In this document: positions 34,120 through 43,427 of the stretch, in pieces | Numbering within the stretch: the first letter of the stretch is position 1 | How the letters are laid out: each line of letters opens with the position of its first letter | DNA from: Brevibacterium sediminis | GTDB taxonomy: Bacteria > Actinomycetota > Actinomycetes > Actinomycetales > Brevibacteriaceae | DNA length: 64,000 bases | Direction of reading: 5' to 3' | Assembly (NCBI RefSeq): GCF_013623905.1 | Contig: NZ_JABKDD010000002.1 | Location: forward strand, 186,001 to 250,000 | The notes under the pieces: model-generated | What the model saw: the letters and a program-made list of their open reading frames with translations, nothing else | Databases searched by the model: none | What the model was told of the DNA's origin: nothing | Program-made: the position numbers and the translations under genes

Positions 34120-34722
34120 TTAAGACAGCTTCTTCAATCTGGCAGAGGAGTGGGAGGCGAGTTCGTGGCCCATGGCTGCCATGTCCCAGGCCCACATGAG
34201 TTCGCCGCCGACGAGGCCGTACATCCGCGTCGAGGCGGTGTACTCCTTCGCGGTCTTGGTCCTGGCCACCACGTCGGTGGCCAGATCGATGCGCGGTCCT
34301 TTGACGGTGCCGGCGTAGAGTTCCATGACTCCGTGCGGGTGGACGATCTCGGCTTCGATCTCGAAGGCGTCGTCGTTCGTGCGCAGGGTTTCGACCGCTG
34401 CGGCCGAGGTGAAGGACTGCTGTTCGGTCGGCACCATCATTCCCGGGCCGACGTCGCCGTCGTCGTGCTGACGCACGAGCTGCCAGATTCCGGTCTCGAG
34501 AGTCAGGGTCGACTCGAGATCACCGGACTCGCTGAGCAGCCACGCATGCGCGGTGTACTGGAGGAAGGGCGTGCCCTCGTGGGCGACGAAGTCGATGCGC
34601 TGGCCGAACTGCTTCTCAGGAGTGTCCGCATAGCCGACGACACCGACGCCTTCCCACGACCCGATCAGCCAGGACAGAGGGACGAGCTCGGGATGGACCG
34701 AGGCATCGAGTTCGATCACCAT
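34120..34722 (-). CDS. Nitrobindin-like heme-binding beta-barrel protein (FABP family, DUF1794)
   Basis: Small beta-barrel protein of 200 residues. It has the nitrobindin signature GSWEGVGVVGYADTP (residues about 21-35) and a C-terminal MAAMGHELASHSSARL segment that supplies the expected heme-proximal His. Nitrobindins bind ferric heme and react with NO or peroxynitrite. The gene starts 6 bp after a 38-codon membrane protein gene and is followed directly by ygfZ, so the three probably form one operon. A role in nitrosative stress is inferred from the family. Confidence 0.85.
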   Translation of the reverse strand: MVIELDASVHPELVPLSWLIGSWEGVGVVGYADTPEKQFGQRIDFVAHEGTPFLQYTAHAWLLSESGDLESTLTLETGIWQLVRQHDDGDVGPGMMVPTEQQSFTSAAAVETLRTNDDAFEIEAEIVHPHGVMELYAGTVKGPRIDLATDVVARTKTAKEYTASTRMYGLVGGELMWAWDMAAMGHELASHSSARLKKLS

Positions 34723-34728
34723 CAGGGA

Positions 34729-34845
34729 TCAGCGGTTGTCTTTGAACAGCGCCGTGACGACCTTGATCCCGACACCCAGGGCACCGAGAGCGGCAATGCC
34801 GACGAGGCTGGAGAAGACGATTTCGAGAGCAACAAGATTATCCAT
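34729..34845 (-). CDS. Small single-span membrane protein (38 aa)
   Basis: Short reading frame with one hydrophobic helix (LVALEIVFSSLVGIAALGAL, then GVGIKVVTALFKDNR): a basic C-terminus after the helix implies an outward N-terminus. It is in the same orientation as the nitrobindin-like gene and ends 6 bp before it. TAGACT stands six bases ahead of the ATG (part of TGTAGACT), the spacing seen for leaderless actinobacterial mRNAs. Coding is supported by position and codon choice only; no family is recognised. Confidence 0.55.
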   Translation of the reverse strand: MDNLVALEIVFSSLVGIAALGALGVGIKVVTALFKDNR

Positions 34846-34892
34846 GCTCCCAGTCTACAGTTCCTGACAAAGTGATGTGCATTCAGCCCGGG

Positions 34893-35696
34893 TCAGGAAG
34901 CGACGCGTTCGAGTGCGTAGACGACGACTCCGCCGAGCGCGATCGGGGCGGCACCGAGGGCGAGCTGAACGGCGAAGCTCCGGGCCTTCTCGACGTTCTT
35001 CTTCACCTCGATGTTCTGTGAGGCCTCGAGGTTGGCGGCCTGGAACTTCGCATAGGCGACGAGCCCGAGCATCCGATCGACCGCTGCCACGAGCAGGCCC
35101 ATGATGACACCGAGGACGAGCGCCATGGCCAAGGAGATCGCCTGTGCGAACACGAGCACCGACAGGATCCCCGCCACGGCCGTGGACATGGCGATGGCCA
35201 ACGGCGAGGTGTAGATCGCCGGCCACGGCAGCGCGGTCATACACTGCGCCACGATGAGCGAGGCGAGGCCGATGACGATGGCCTCCTTGTCACCGGGGAC
35301 GGTGATCGCCGCAACCCAGGTGCTCGCGGACAGGACGATGACGAGACCGGAGACCTGCGCGGACACGTTCGCCACCGCATAGGAGGCACCGATTCCGCGG
35401 GTGAGGTTCTGCACGAAGGTCCACAGCAGACCGAGTCCCGCGAGCACGGGCAGCCAGTCGAGGTAGGGAGCCGTTGAGTCCTGCCAGGCGGCGTAGAGTC
35501 CACCCACGCCGAAGAGGGCGAGCATGATCGACGTCGCCCGCGGCTGCGGGGAGTCCGTCAGACGCGGCCAGCCATAGGCGACGCCGAAGACGATGAGCCC
35601 GGTCGCCAGCAGGAACAGCGTATAGCCCCAGTACACGGAGGCACTGAGGGCCAACACCAGCACCAGGGCGACGGCTACTCGAATCCATCTGATCAC
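34893..35696 (-). CDS. Conserved hypothetical membrane protein
   Basis: Polytopic membrane protein of 267 residues with about eight hydrophobic helices and a C-terminal charged amphipathic segment (ASQNIEVKKNVEKARSFAVQ) before a last helix. No family is recognised with confidence. The GTG at 35696 is chosen because the helix-rich protein begins there (IRWIRVAVALVLVLALSASV); an in-frame extension upstream would add 55 Arg-rich residues overlapping the divergent glnR promoter. It is divergent from the GlnR-like gene, a position often taken by an uncharacterised membrane protein in related actinobacteria. Confidence 0.7.
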   Translation of the reverse strand: MIRWIRVAVALVLVLALSASVYWGYTLFLLATGLIVFGVAYGWPRLTDSPQPRATSIMLALFGVGGLYAAWQDSTAPYLDWLPVLAGLGLLWTFVQNLTRGIGASYAVANVSAQVSGLVIVLSASTWVAAITVPGDKEAIVIGLASLIVAQCMTALPWPAIYTSPLAIAMSTAVAGILSVLVFAQAISLAMALVLGVIMGLLVAAVDRMLGLVAYAKFQAANLEASQNIEVKKNVEKARSFAVQLALGAAPIALGGVVVYALERVAS

Positions 35697-35826
35697 AGCA
35701 CTATCGTGCCTTATCCGGCGACACCCGCGGTAACCACCGGCGGCAGCGCGTCGGAGCTGCCCCGGCCGGGGCCTCGCTATACTCTTCCTCAGACGACGGG
35801 CGAGACGACGGGCGCCGAGGAGGTGG

Positions 35827-36732
35827 ATGCAGCACATGCGGATTCTGCACATCTGCCCCACGGCCAGGCTCGACGCCCCGCTCGCTCCCGAATCCCTGCA
35901 GTACCTCGGTCACCAGATCGACCGCTGCGCCGCCGAGGACCTGCCCAGCCGCCGGGCCGAATCCGCCGCGGTCGACGTCGTCATCGCCGACGCCTGCCTC
36001 GATCTGTCCCTGGCCCCGCGCATCTCCGACCTGCTCGCCGAGGCGCGGATCACCGCCCCCGTCATCGTCGTCCTCGGGGAGGGCGGACTGGCGACCGCCT
36101 CGGCGAGATGGAACGTGTCCGACCTCATCCTCACCACTGCCGGCCCCGCCGAGGTGGAAGCGCGGCTGCGCGTGGCCCGTGACCGTCACGCCGCATCCTC
36201 GTCAACTCATTCCGGCAGCGGATTCCCCGGCGGATTGCATGCCGGGTCCGGCCGGCTCGGCGCGAAGGGCGACGCCGGGGGCCGGGGACCGGTTCGCACC
36301 GGACGCGGCCCCGTCGGCACCGCCCGAGGAGGCGGGCCCGGAACGTCTGGCCGCCTCGGTGACACGGGCGAGGAAATGTGGAATGCCGATGGCGAACCGA
36401 TGGTCGTCGTCACCGGGGACCTGCGCATCGACGAGACCGCGTTCACCGCCGAGCTCGGCGGACGCAGCCTCGACCTCACCTACCGCGAGTTCGCCCTGCT
36501 GAAGTTCTTCGCCATGCACCCCGAACGCGTCTTCACCCGCGACGACATCCTGCTCGCCGTGTGGGGCGACGACTACTTCGGCGGCACCCGCACCGTTGAC
36601 GTGCATGTTCGCCGCCTCCGTGCGAAACTCGGCAAAGACCTTGAGAACGCCATCCACACCGTGCGCAACGTCGGCTACCGGTTCAGCGCCGACAGCGTCA
36701 CAGACACAGATTCAGAGGACGTGACGGCATGA
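35827..36732 (+). CDS. glnR: GlnR-type atypical (orphan) response regulator
   Basis: Winged-helix regulator matching the GlnR family of global nitrogen regulators. The receiver-like domain (residues 1-120) ends with VVLGEGGLATASARWNVSD and TAGPAEVEARLRVARDRH, which is distinctive for GlnR. The C-terminal domain (about 200-290) has YREFALLKFFAMHPERVF, WGDDYFGGTRTVDVHVRRLR and TVRNVGYRF. No partner kinase is encoded nearby, as expected for an orphan. A Gly/Arg-rich linker of about 65 residues joins the domains and is far longer than usual. The gene overlaps mshD by 4 bp (ATGA), the same order as in mycobacteria. The start at 35827 lies 3 nt from GAGGAGG; an ATG at 35836 is an alternative. Confidence 0.9.
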   Translation: MQHMRILHICPTARLDAPLAPESLQYLGHQIDRCAAEDLPSRRAESAAVDVVIADACLDLSLAPRISDLLAEARITAPVIVVLGEGGLATASARWNVSDLILTTAGPAEVEARLRVARDRHAASSSTHSGSGFPGGLHAGSGRLGAKGDAGGRGPVRTGRGPVGTARGGGPGTSGRLGDTGEEMWNADGEPMVVVTGDLRIDETAFTAELGGRSLDLTYREFALLKFFAMHPERVFTRDDILLAVWGDDYFGGTRTVDVHVRRLRAKLGKDLENAIHTVRNVGYRFSADSVTDTDSEDVTA

Positions 36733-37757
36733 GAATCCAGGCCAGCGGAGCAATCACCTCCACCCCGATCGACACCCTCACCGAGGATGAGCTGAAGTTC
36801 CTCGATGACGTGGCGGCCACCGATGGCGCCCCCGAGATCTCCGGCGGGCTCATGGCCGTCGCCACCGGTGAGGACACCGCCCACGAGGCGCAGACCGTCT
36901 CGAGCGTCTGGCGCGTATTTGCCGACGACGCAGACGGTTCCGGCCCCACCGATGCCGACCCCGCCGGCAAAGACACGACCGGCGAGCTCATCGGGTTCGG
37001 AATCCGCGCCCTGCAGGGGGATCGTCACGCCGCCGAGTTCCTCATCGCCCCCGACCATCGTCGTCAGGGCCTCGGCGAACAGCTGCTGAGAACGATCCTC
37101 GACGAAGAGCCCGAAGCCTGGTGCTGGTCGCACGGCGACCACCCGGCCGCGGCCCACCTCGCCCAGAAGCACGGCCTCGGCCGCGATCGAGTGCTCTATC
37201 AGATGCGCACCGACACCGGTCTGCGCCTCGACGGCCTCCCCGAGACGCAGAGCCCCGACGGGGTCGAGATCCGCTCCTTCGCTCCCGGCGACGAGGACGG
37301 CTGGCTGACCGTGAACAACGCCGCCTTCGACTGGCATCCCGAACAGGGCGGCCAGACCCGCGCCGATATCGATGCCGTCGTCACCGCTGCGGACTTCGAC
37401 CCGACCACCTTCATCATCGCCGCCCGCGATGGCGAGGTCATCGGATTCCACCAGACGAAGATCACGGACACGGATGATGAGGGCCGCCTCGGCGAGGTCT
37501 ATGTCGTCGGAGTCGATCCGCGCATCCACGCCAAGGGCGTGGGCAAGGCGCTGACGGTCGAGGGAATGCGGCGGATGGTGACCGCCGGCGCCGAGACGAT
37601 CGAACTCTACGTCGAATCGGACAACGCCCCGGCGCTAGGCTTGTACGAGCGACTGGGTTTCCATGTCGCGGTCGCGCACGTGGCCTATGCACCGGCCTCC
37701 GCAAAGGTCACCGGCACTGATTCTGCGAGCACGGCGTCGACGGACGAGAAGGAGTAG
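36729..37757 (+). CDS. mshD: Mycothiol synthase
   Basis: Cytosolic acetyltransferase for the last step of mycothiol synthesis: acetyl-CoA plus Cys-GlcN-Ins gives mycothiol. It has the tandem GNAT architecture of MshD. The N-terminal domain has [20 protein letters not shown] and the catalytic C-terminal domain has [20 protein letters not shown] and [20 protein letters not shown]. Length 342 is slightly above the usual 300-315 because of a loop near residues 75-90 and a Ser/Thr-rich tail. It overlaps glnR by 4 bp and is followed, 4 bp after its stop, by ppk. Mycothiol is restricted to actinobacteria, which supports the taxonomic assignment. Confidence 0.95.
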   Translation: MRIQASGAITSTPIDTLTEDELKFLDDVAATDGAPEISGGLMAVATGEDTAHEAQTVSSVWRVFADDADGSGPTDADPAGKDTTGELIGFGIRALQGDRHAAEFLIAPDHRRQGLGEQLLRTILDEEPEAWCWSHGDHPAAAHLAQKHGLGRDRVLYQMRTDTGLRLDGLPETQSPDGVEIRSFAPGDEDGWLTVNNAAFDWHPEQGGQTRADIDAVVTAADFDPTTFIIAARDGEVIGFHQTKITDTDDEGRLGEVYVVGVDPRIHAKGVGKALTVEGMRRMVTAGAETIELYVESDNAPALGLYERLGFHVAVAHVAYAPASAKVTGTDSASTASTDEKE

Positions 37758-37761
37758 AGCG

Positions 37762-39906
37762 TTGTACGACATCGCGGCTTCGGGTAAGGAGCTGGGACTG
37801 CCCGACCCGGCTGATCGCTTCCTCGATCGTGAACTCAGCTGGCTGGCCTTCAACGAACGCGTCCTCGATCTCGCCTCGGATCCGGAGATCCCGCTGCTCG
37901 AACGCGTCCGATTCCTCTCGATCTTCGCGACCAACCTCGACGAGTTCTTCATGGTCCGCGTCGCCGGTCTCAAACGCCGCATCAACACCGGTCTCGCCGT
38001 GCCCAGCGTCACCGGCCGCATGCCCGCGCAGGTCATGCACGATATCGGGGTGCGCGCATTCGAGCTGATGAGCCGGCATGCCGCCCTGCTCAAGGACGAT
38101 ATCGGTCCCCGCCTCGACGCGGAATCGATCACGAAGGTCCAGGTCGAGGACCTCACCGAGGATGAGCGGCACCGTGTCGACGAATTCTTCTTCGGCCACG
38201 TCTACCCCGTCCTCACCCCGCTGGCCGTCGATCCGGCCCACCCGTTCCCGTATATCTCGGGTCTCTCGCTCAACCTCGGCGTGCTCCTGCGGTCGCCGGA
38301 GACGGGCAAGGAGTTCTTCGCCCGCGTCAAGGTTCCCCCGCGCCTGCCGCGGTTCTTCAATGTCGCCGAGGCGACCGACCGCCCCGCCGGGCGCGACGTC
38401 CCGGCCCGCTTCGTCGCCCTCGAGGACATCATCGCCGAACACCTCGGGACCCTGTTCGACGGTATGGAGATCGTCCACCATTCGACCTTCCGCGTGACCC
38501 GCAATGAGGACCTCGAGGTCGAAGAGGACGATGCGGAGAACCTCCTCAAGGCTCTGGAGAAGGAGCTGCTGCGCAGGCGTTTCGGTCCGGCCGTGCGGAT
38601 GGAGATCACAGAGAACATCCACCCCCGCGTCCTCGAGATGCTCAAGGACGAACTGGGCATCCACGACTCGGAGATCTACCACCTGCCGAGCCCGCTGGAC
38701 CTGTCCGGCATGTCCGATATCGCCGATGTGCCACGCGATGACCTGCACTATCCGAAGATGGTTCCACAGATGAACAAGGACCTGTCGCTGCGGGAATCCA
38801 GCGACCAGGTCGACGTCTTCGACGCGGTGGCCAGCCGGGACATCCTCCTGCACCACCCCTACGATTCGTTCTCCACGAGCGTGCAGGCTTTCCTCGAACA
38901 GGCGGCGTCGGACAAGAACGTGCTCGCGATCAAGCAGACGCTCTACCGCACCTCCGGGGATTCGCCGATCATCGACGCCCTCGTCGATGCCGCACAGGCC
39001 GGCATCCAGGTGCTCGCCGTCGTCGAGATCAAGGCCCGGTTCGACGAGGAGGCCAACATCACCTGGGCCCGCAAGCTCGAGCGCGCCGGCGTCCATGTCG
39101 TCTACGGAATCGTCGGGCTCAAGACCCATGCGAAGCTCTCCCTCGTCGTCCGTCAGGAGGCTGACGGGCTGGCCCGGTACTGTCACGTCGGCACCGGCAA
39201 CTACCACCCGAAGACCGCCCGCGGCTATGAGGACTTCGGGCTGCTGACACGTGATCGGGCCGTCGCCGATGATCTGACGAAGCTGTTCAACCAGCTCTCC
39301 GGCTATGCGCCGAAGTCCGAATATTCACGGTTCCTCGTCGCCCCCAGCAATGTGCGCACCGGACTCATCGACCTCATCGACTCCGAGATCGCGATCGCAC
39401 AGTCCGGCGGAGCGGGGCAGGTGCGGATCAAGGTCAACTCGATCGTCGACGAAGCCATCATCGACGCCCTCTACCGGGCATCCCAGGCCGGGGTCGCCGT
39501 CGAAGTCTTCGTCCGCGGAATCTGCGCTCTGCGCCCGGGCATCGAAGGTCTGAGCGAGAACATCACCGTGCGTTCCGTGCTCGGACGCTTCCTCGAACAC
39601 TCCCGCGCCTTCGTCTTCGGCAACAACGGCGACCCGATCGTCTACATCGGTTCGGCAGATATGATGCACCGCAACCTCGACCGTCGAGTCGAAGCGCTCG
39701 TGCAGATCGTCGATGACGGTCACCGGGCGGAGATCATCGAACTCTTCGATCTCGTCTTCGCCCCGACCACCTCGGCATTCGATCTGTCCGGTGACGGCAG
39801 ATGGACCCGGCGGACTCACGACGACGAGGGCAGCATCCTCGCCGACTATCAGACGGAGCTCATCCGTCGGCACCGGAAGCGTCGGCGAATCGGGGATGAG
39901 GCGTGA
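37762..39906 (+). CDS. ppk: RNA degradosome polyphosphate kinase (PPK1)
   Basis: Reversible polymerisation of the gamma-phosphate of ATP into inorganic polyphosphate. A TTG start at 37762 is chosen: AAGGAG lies 8 nt upstream and the PPK N-terminus begins shortly after ([19 protein letters not shown]); in-frame codons further upstream overlap mshD. Catalytic and phosphate-binding segments are [17 protein letters not shown], His456 in [13 protein letters not shown], and His475 in [20 protein letters not shown] lies at the C-terminal end. Length 714 is normal. It is translationally coupled to the downstream MutT1-like gene (GTGA overlap) and lies upstream of pstSCAB, joining polyphosphate storage with phosphate uptake. 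Confidence 0.95.
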   Translation: MYDIAASGKELGLPDPADRFLDRELSWLAFNERVLDLASDPEIPLLERVRFLSIFATNLDEFFMVRVAGLKRRINTGLAVPSVTGRMPAQVMHDIGVRAFELMSRHAALLKDDIGPRLDAESITKVQVEDLTEDERHRVDEFFFGHVYPVLTPLAVDPAHPFPYISGLSLNLGVLLRSPETGKEFFARVKVPPRLPRFFNVAEATDRPAGRDVPARFVALEDIIAEHLGTLFDGMEIVHHSTFRVTRNEDLEVEEDDAENLLKALEKELLRRRFGPAVRMEITENIHPRVLEMLKDELGIHDSEIYHLPSPLDLSGMSDIADVPRDDLHYPKMVPQMNKDLSLRESSDQVDVFDAVASRDILLHHPYDSFSTSVQAFLEQAASDKNVLAIKQTLYRTSGDSPIIDALVDAAQAGIQVLAVVEIKARFDEEANITWARKLERAGVHVVYGIVGLKTHAKLSLVVRQEADGLARYCHVGTGNYHPKTARGYEDFGLLTRDRAVADDLTKLFNQLSGYAPKSEYSRFLVAPSNVRTGLIDLIDSEIAIAQSGGAGQVRIKVNSIVDEAIIDALYRASQAGVAVEVFVRGICALRPGIEGLSENITVRSVLGRFLEHSRAFVFGNNGDPIVYIGSADMMHRNLDRRVEALVQIVDDGHRAEIIELFDLVFAPTTSAFDLSGDGRWTRRTHDDEGSILADYQTELIRRHRKRRRIGDEA

Positions 39907-40877
39907 GCCGGTCCGAGGTCGCCTCGGCACAGGCGTCATCGCGCGTCACCGCCGATGTCCTTGCCGCCGGGGCGGTCTGCTGGAGATACGGTTCGAAAGG
40001 CCTCGAGGTGGTGCTCATCCACCGCCCGAAGTACAACGACTGGTCGTGGCCCAAGGGCAAGGTCGATCCGGGTGAGACCCTGCCGGAGGCTGCGATCCGC
40101 GAGGTCAAGGAGGAGACGGGGTTCGACATCCACCTCGGCATCCCCTTGCCGTCGGCCGAGTACACGGTCGGCAAGAACACGCTGAAGAAGGTGTTCTACT
40201 GGTCGGCCGAGGTCAAGGACGAAGCGGACTTCGCCCCGGTGAACAAGCGAGAGGTCGACACCGCCGGCTGGTTCCCTGTCGACAAGGCCCGGTCGAAGCT
40301 GACGTCCTTCGCGGACCGGGAACAGCTCGACGCGCTGGAGAAGTTCGCTGAGACGGACGCACTGCGGGCGTGGCCGCTCATCCTCGTCCGCCACGGGAAG
40401 GCGTTCCCACGTGCGAAGTGGTACGAGACAGAGCATGTGCGGCCTCTGCTCAAGCTCGGCACCCGACAGGCCATGGCATTGACCGGGCTGCTGGGAGCCT
40501 GGGGCGTGCGCAAGCTCGTCTCGAGTCCGTGGAAGCGCTGCATGGCGACGCTGACTCCGCTGTCGGCGGCGACGGGCAAGTCGATCAAGAAGGTGTCGAC
40601 GCTCAGCGAGAAGGCCACCGCTGCGAACCCGGACAAGACCGCCCGCTATATCGAGAAGCTGCTGGCGAAGGGCAAACCAGTCATCTACTGCACGCACCGG
40701 CCGGTGCTGCCGACGATCTTCTCCGTCTACGCGGCTCATGCCCCGAAACGGGTAGAGGCGAAGCTGCCGAAGGACGATCCGTACCTCAAGCCCGGTGAGG
40801 TCCTCATCGCCTATGTGCGCCCCGGTCCGGTGCCGCGCATCGTCGAGATCGAACGCGTCCGCCCCATCGACAGCTGA
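39903..40877 (+). CDS. mutT1: MutT1-like Nudix hydrolase fused to a histidine phosphatase domain
   Basis: Two-domain protein of 324 residues. The N-terminal Nudix domain (about 20-150) contains the Nudix box [20 protein letters not shown] followed by TGF. The C-terminal histidine phosphatase domain (about 175-320) opens with [12 protein letters not shown] and has [10 protein letters not shown] near its end. The same fusion in mycobacterial MutT1 hydrolyses 8-oxo-GTP and diadenosine polyphosphates to sanitise the nucleotide pool. Start is GTG at 39903, overlapping the ppk stop by 4 bp. The neighbourhood ppk-mutT1 recurs in actinobacteria. Confidence 0.92.
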   Translation: MSRSEVASAQASSRVTADVLAAGAVCWRYGSKGLEVVLIHRPKYNDWSWPKGKVDPGETLPEAAIREVKEETGFDIHLGIPLPSAEYTVGKNTLKKVFYWSAEVKDEADFAPVNKREVDTAGWFPVDKARSKLTSFADREQLDALEKFAETDALRAWPLILVRHGKAFPRAKWYETEHVRPLLKLGTRQAMALTGLLGAWGVRKLVSSPWKRCMATLTPLSAATGKSIKKVSTLSEKATAANPDKTARYIEKLLAKGKPVIYCTHRPVLPTIFSVYAAHAPKRVEAKLPKDDPYLKPGEVLIAYVRPGPVPRIVEIERVRPIDS

Positions 40878-41070
40878 CCGAGGCGCACGACCCGCCAGCG
40901 AGCCGATTCTCAAGGTCGAGCATGCGTACTGGGCGGCCCGCCTCGGCGAACTTACACACGTACGGAACGGGCCGCCTCGGCGAGCGAATGCCGGTCCCGA
41001 CAATGATCCTTTCATGAAACCGACGAAGTCTGTGATCGAGCACTCACAGCGGTTCCAACCCTTCGCCCCT

Positions 41071-41114
41071 CATTCACCTTCCATTCACGTTTCAACTCCT
41101 TGCACTTCACGCGT
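41071..41114 (+). promoter_or_regulatory. Candidate PHO box (PhoP direct repeats) at pstS
   Basis: Four consecutive 11-bp units: CATTCACCTTC, CATTCACGTTT, CAACTCCTTGC and ACTTCACGCGT. The 11-bp period and the TTCAC core are those of actinobacterial PhoP boxes. It covers the -35 region of the putative promoter whose -10 box is at 41121-41126. The remainder of 40878-41183 carries GCCGCCTCGGCG at 40971-40982 and a near copy at 40939, and no gene. Confidence 0.72.
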
Positions 41115-41120
41115 GATCCT

Positions 41121-41126
41121 TAGCGT
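41121..41126 (+). promoter_or_regulatory. -10 box of pstS
   Basis: TAGCGT fits the TAnnnT actinobacterial -10. Transcription would begin near 41133, about 50 nt before the pstS start. No good -35 is present, as expected for an activator-dependent promoter. Confidence 0.5.
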
Positions 41127-41183
41127 GGATGACGAGCAATCGAGAACTCTCGAGCTGTGTCCACAAACATGAAAGGCATCTTC

Positions 41184-42287
41184 GTGAAGATGAAGCATCT
41201 CGCCCCCTCCGCTGCGATCCTCGCGGTCGGCGCCATCACCCTCTCGGCTTGCGGTGGCGGACAGTCCGCCACCGGCGAAGAGGCATCCGGCGGCAGCAGT
41301 GACCTGCAGGGCACCCTGACCGGCATCGGCGCCTCCTCGCAGAAGGCCGCGATGGATGCCTGGACAGCGGACTTCACCTCGCAGAACTCCGGCGTGACCG
41401 TCAACTACTCCCCCGACGGATCGGGTGCCGGCCGTGAACAGTTCCTCGCCGGCAACGCGCAGTTCGCCGGATCCGACGCCCACCTCGACGATGACGAGGT
41501 CAAGGCCGGAAAGGAAGCCTGCGGCGCCGACGGAGCCTACGAGTTCCCCGTCTACATCTCCCCCATCGCCGTGACCTTCAACGTCAAGGGCGTCGACGAG
41601 CTCAACCTCTCCCCCGAAACGATCGCGAAGATCTTCAAGGGCGACATCACCAACTGGAACGACAAGGCCATCAAGGCCGACAACCCGGATGCCGAGCTTC
41701 CGGACCTCAAGATCACCGCCGTTCACCGCGCCGATGACTCGGGCACCACCGAGAACTTCGCCGAGTACCTCAAGGCCACCGCCGAGAAGGACTGGGACGC
41801 CGAGGTCGACGGCAACTTCCCGAAGGAGTACGGCGGCGAGGCCGCTCAGGGCACCGACGGTGTCATCCAGACCGTCTCCGACACCGACGGAGCCATCGGC
41901 TACGCGGATGCCTCGGCCGTCGGTGAGCTCTCCACCGCCAAGGTCAAGGTCGGCGACGAGTTCGTCGAGCTCTCCCCGGAAGCCGCGACCAAGGTCGTCG
42001 ACGCATCCGAGAAGGTCGAAGGCCGCAGCGAAGGCGACCTCGCCTTCGACCTGGCCCGCGACACCACCGAGTCCGGCGCCTACCCGATCGTGCTCGTCTC
42101 CTACCACCTCGTCTGCTCGTCCTACAAGGACCAGGAGACCGTGGACATGGTCAAGGCATGGGAGAAGTTCGTGGTCTCGGAAGAGGGACAGAAGTCCGCT
42201 GCCGATTCCGCCGGGTCCGCACCGCTGTCGGACGACCTGCGCAAGCAGATCGAAGAAGTCATCGACTCGATCAAGGTCGAAGGCTGA
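41184..42287 (+). CDS. pstS: High-affinity phosphate-binding lipoprotein PstS
   Basis: Extracellular, membrane-tethered phosphate receptor of the Pst ABC importer, 367 residues. The lipobox LSAC (Cys23) ends a signal peptide beginning KMKHLAPSAAILAVGAI. Phosphate-ligand segments are GIGASSQKAA, PDGSGAGREQFLAG, AGSDAHL and HRADDSGTTENFAEYL. The GTG at 41184 is chosen because AAAGG lies 7 nt upstream; an ATG at 41169 is possible but lacks a ribosome-binding site. It is preceded by a PHO box and followed by a terminator-like hairpin, so PstS should be made in excess over the membrane subunits under phosphate starvation. Confidence 0.95.
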   Translation: MKMKHLAPSAAILAVGAITLSACGGGQSATGEEASGGSSDLQGTLTGIGASSQKAAMDAWTADFTSQNSGVTVNYSPDGSGAGREQFLAGNAQFAGSDAHLDDDEVKAGKEACGADGAYEFPVYISPIAVTFNVKGVDELNLSPETIAKIFKGDITNWNDKAIKADNPDAELPDLKITAVHRADDSGTTENFAEYLKATAEKDWDAEVDGNFPKEYGGEAAQGTDGVIQTVSDTDGAIGYADASAVGELSTAKVKVGDEFVELSPEAATKVVDASEKVEGRSEGDLAFDLARDTTESGAYPIVLVSYHLVCSSYKDQETVDMVKAWEKFVVSEEGQKSAADSAGSAPLSDDLRKQIEEVIDSIKVEG

Positions 42288-42322
42288 TTTCAGTCTCTGA
42301 CCTGGAGATATAGCCAGTCGGG

Positions 42323-42350
42323 AGCGGCGCAGAAGCCCTGCGCCGCTTTT
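42323..42350 (+). terminator. Rho-independent (attenuating) terminator after pstS
   Basis: A 10-bp stem AGCGGCGCAG with its complement, loop AAGCC, followed by TTTT. It is the best canonical terminator in the window and lies between pstS and pstC, so partial read-through would give lower pstCAB levels. Confidence 0.8.
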
Positions 42351-42402
42351 CCGCGCCTGTGGAACCACCCCGGTTTCACCACAAGTCACATGAGGAGTAC
42401 TT

Positions 42403-43422
42403 GTGCCGATCAGCACACAGACCACTGAGTCAGGCCCCACAGGGCCCGGCTCCACGCCCGAATCCGGGCAGAAGCCGCCGCAGAGTCCGGCAACTCGGCA
42501 GCAGAAGGCCGTCGTCCGACCCGGCGACCGCATCTTCTCGGCCGCCACGCTCATCGCCGGCATCCTGATCCTGGTGATCCTCGCCGGAGTCGCCCTGTTC
42601 CTTCTCGCACAGTCGAAGGACACCATCACCGCGCAGATCAGCGACCCCTCCCAGATCACCGGCGGCAAGGGCTTCTTCTCCTACGTCTGGCCGCTGGTCA
42701 TCGGCACGCTCATCTCCGCGGCCATCGCACTGATCGTCGCGACTCCCTTCTCGCTGGGCATCGCGCTGTTCACCACCCACATGGCCCCGCGCAAGCTCGC
42801 TCCGGTGCTCGGCTACGTCATCGACCTGCTCGCCGCCATCCCCTCGGTCGTCTACGGCCTGTGGGGCATCGCTCTGGCCGGCAACCTCACCGGCTTCTAC
42901 CTGTGGCTGTCGAAGTGGTTCGGCTGGATTCCGATCTTCGCTCCGGCCGCCGACGGTTCCGTGTCGCAGACGGGCCGCACACTGCTCACCGCCTCGCTCG
43001 TGCTTTCGATCATGATCCTGCCGATCATCACCTCGCTGACCCGCGAGATCTTCCTCCAGACCCCGCGCCTGCAGGAAGAGGCGGCGCTGGCGCTCGGCGC
43101 CACCCGCTGGGAGATGATCCGCATGGCCGTGCTGCCGTTCGGCAAGTCGGGAATCGTCTCGGCCACGATGCTCGGCCTCGGCCGCGCCCTCGGTGAGACC
43201 ATGGCCGTGGCCATGATCCTCTCGCCCGGCGTCCTCACCGCCTCGCTCGTCGTCAGCGGCAACCAGACCATCGCCTCCGAGATCGCGCAGAACTTCCCCG
43301 AGGCCGCGGGACTGCGCCTGTCCGAGCTCATCACCGTCGGCCTCGTGCTCTTCGTCATCACCCTGCTGGTGAACATGGGAGCCCGCGCCATCGTCGCCCG
43401 CACCTCGGTGAAGGGAAGTTGA
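42403..43422 (+). CDS. pstC: Phosphate ABC transporter permease PstC
   Basis: Inner-membrane subunit of the Pst importer, 339 residues with six predicted helices after a Pro/Gln-rich cytosolic N-terminus of about 45 residues. The EAA coupling loop is ALALGATRWEMIRMAVLPFG, and SLGIALFTTHMAPRK plus DLLAAIPSVVYGLWGIA are PstC-specific. GTG start with GAGGAG upstream. It overlaps the 5' flank of pstA closely. Confidence 0.95.
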   Translation: MPISTQTTESGPTGPGSTPESGQKPPQSPATRQQKAVVRPGDRIFSAATLIAGILILVILAGVALFLLAQSKDTITAQISDPSQITGGKGFFSYVWPLVIGTLISAAIALIVATPFSLGIALFTTHMAPRKLAPVLGYVIDLLAAIPSVVYGLWGIALAGNLTGFYLWLSKWFGWIPIFAPAADGSVSQTGRTLLTASLVLSIMILPIITSLTREIFLQTPRLQEEAALALGATRWEMIRMAVLPFGKSGIVSATMLGLGRALGETMAVAMILSPGVLTASLVVSGNQTIASEIAQNFPEAAGLRLSELITVGLVLFVITLLVNMGARAIVARTSVKGS

Positions 43423-43427
43423 GACCA

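Noticed and set aside
37708-39207. A 499-codon open frame opposite ppk
   Set aside because: Antisense shadow caused by high G+C; the plus-strand frame encodes an unambiguous polyphosphate kinase.
41085-42668. A 527-codon open frame opposite pstS
   Set aside because: Spurious antisense frame; composition is Gly/Val/Asp repeats without domain features, and PstS is certain.
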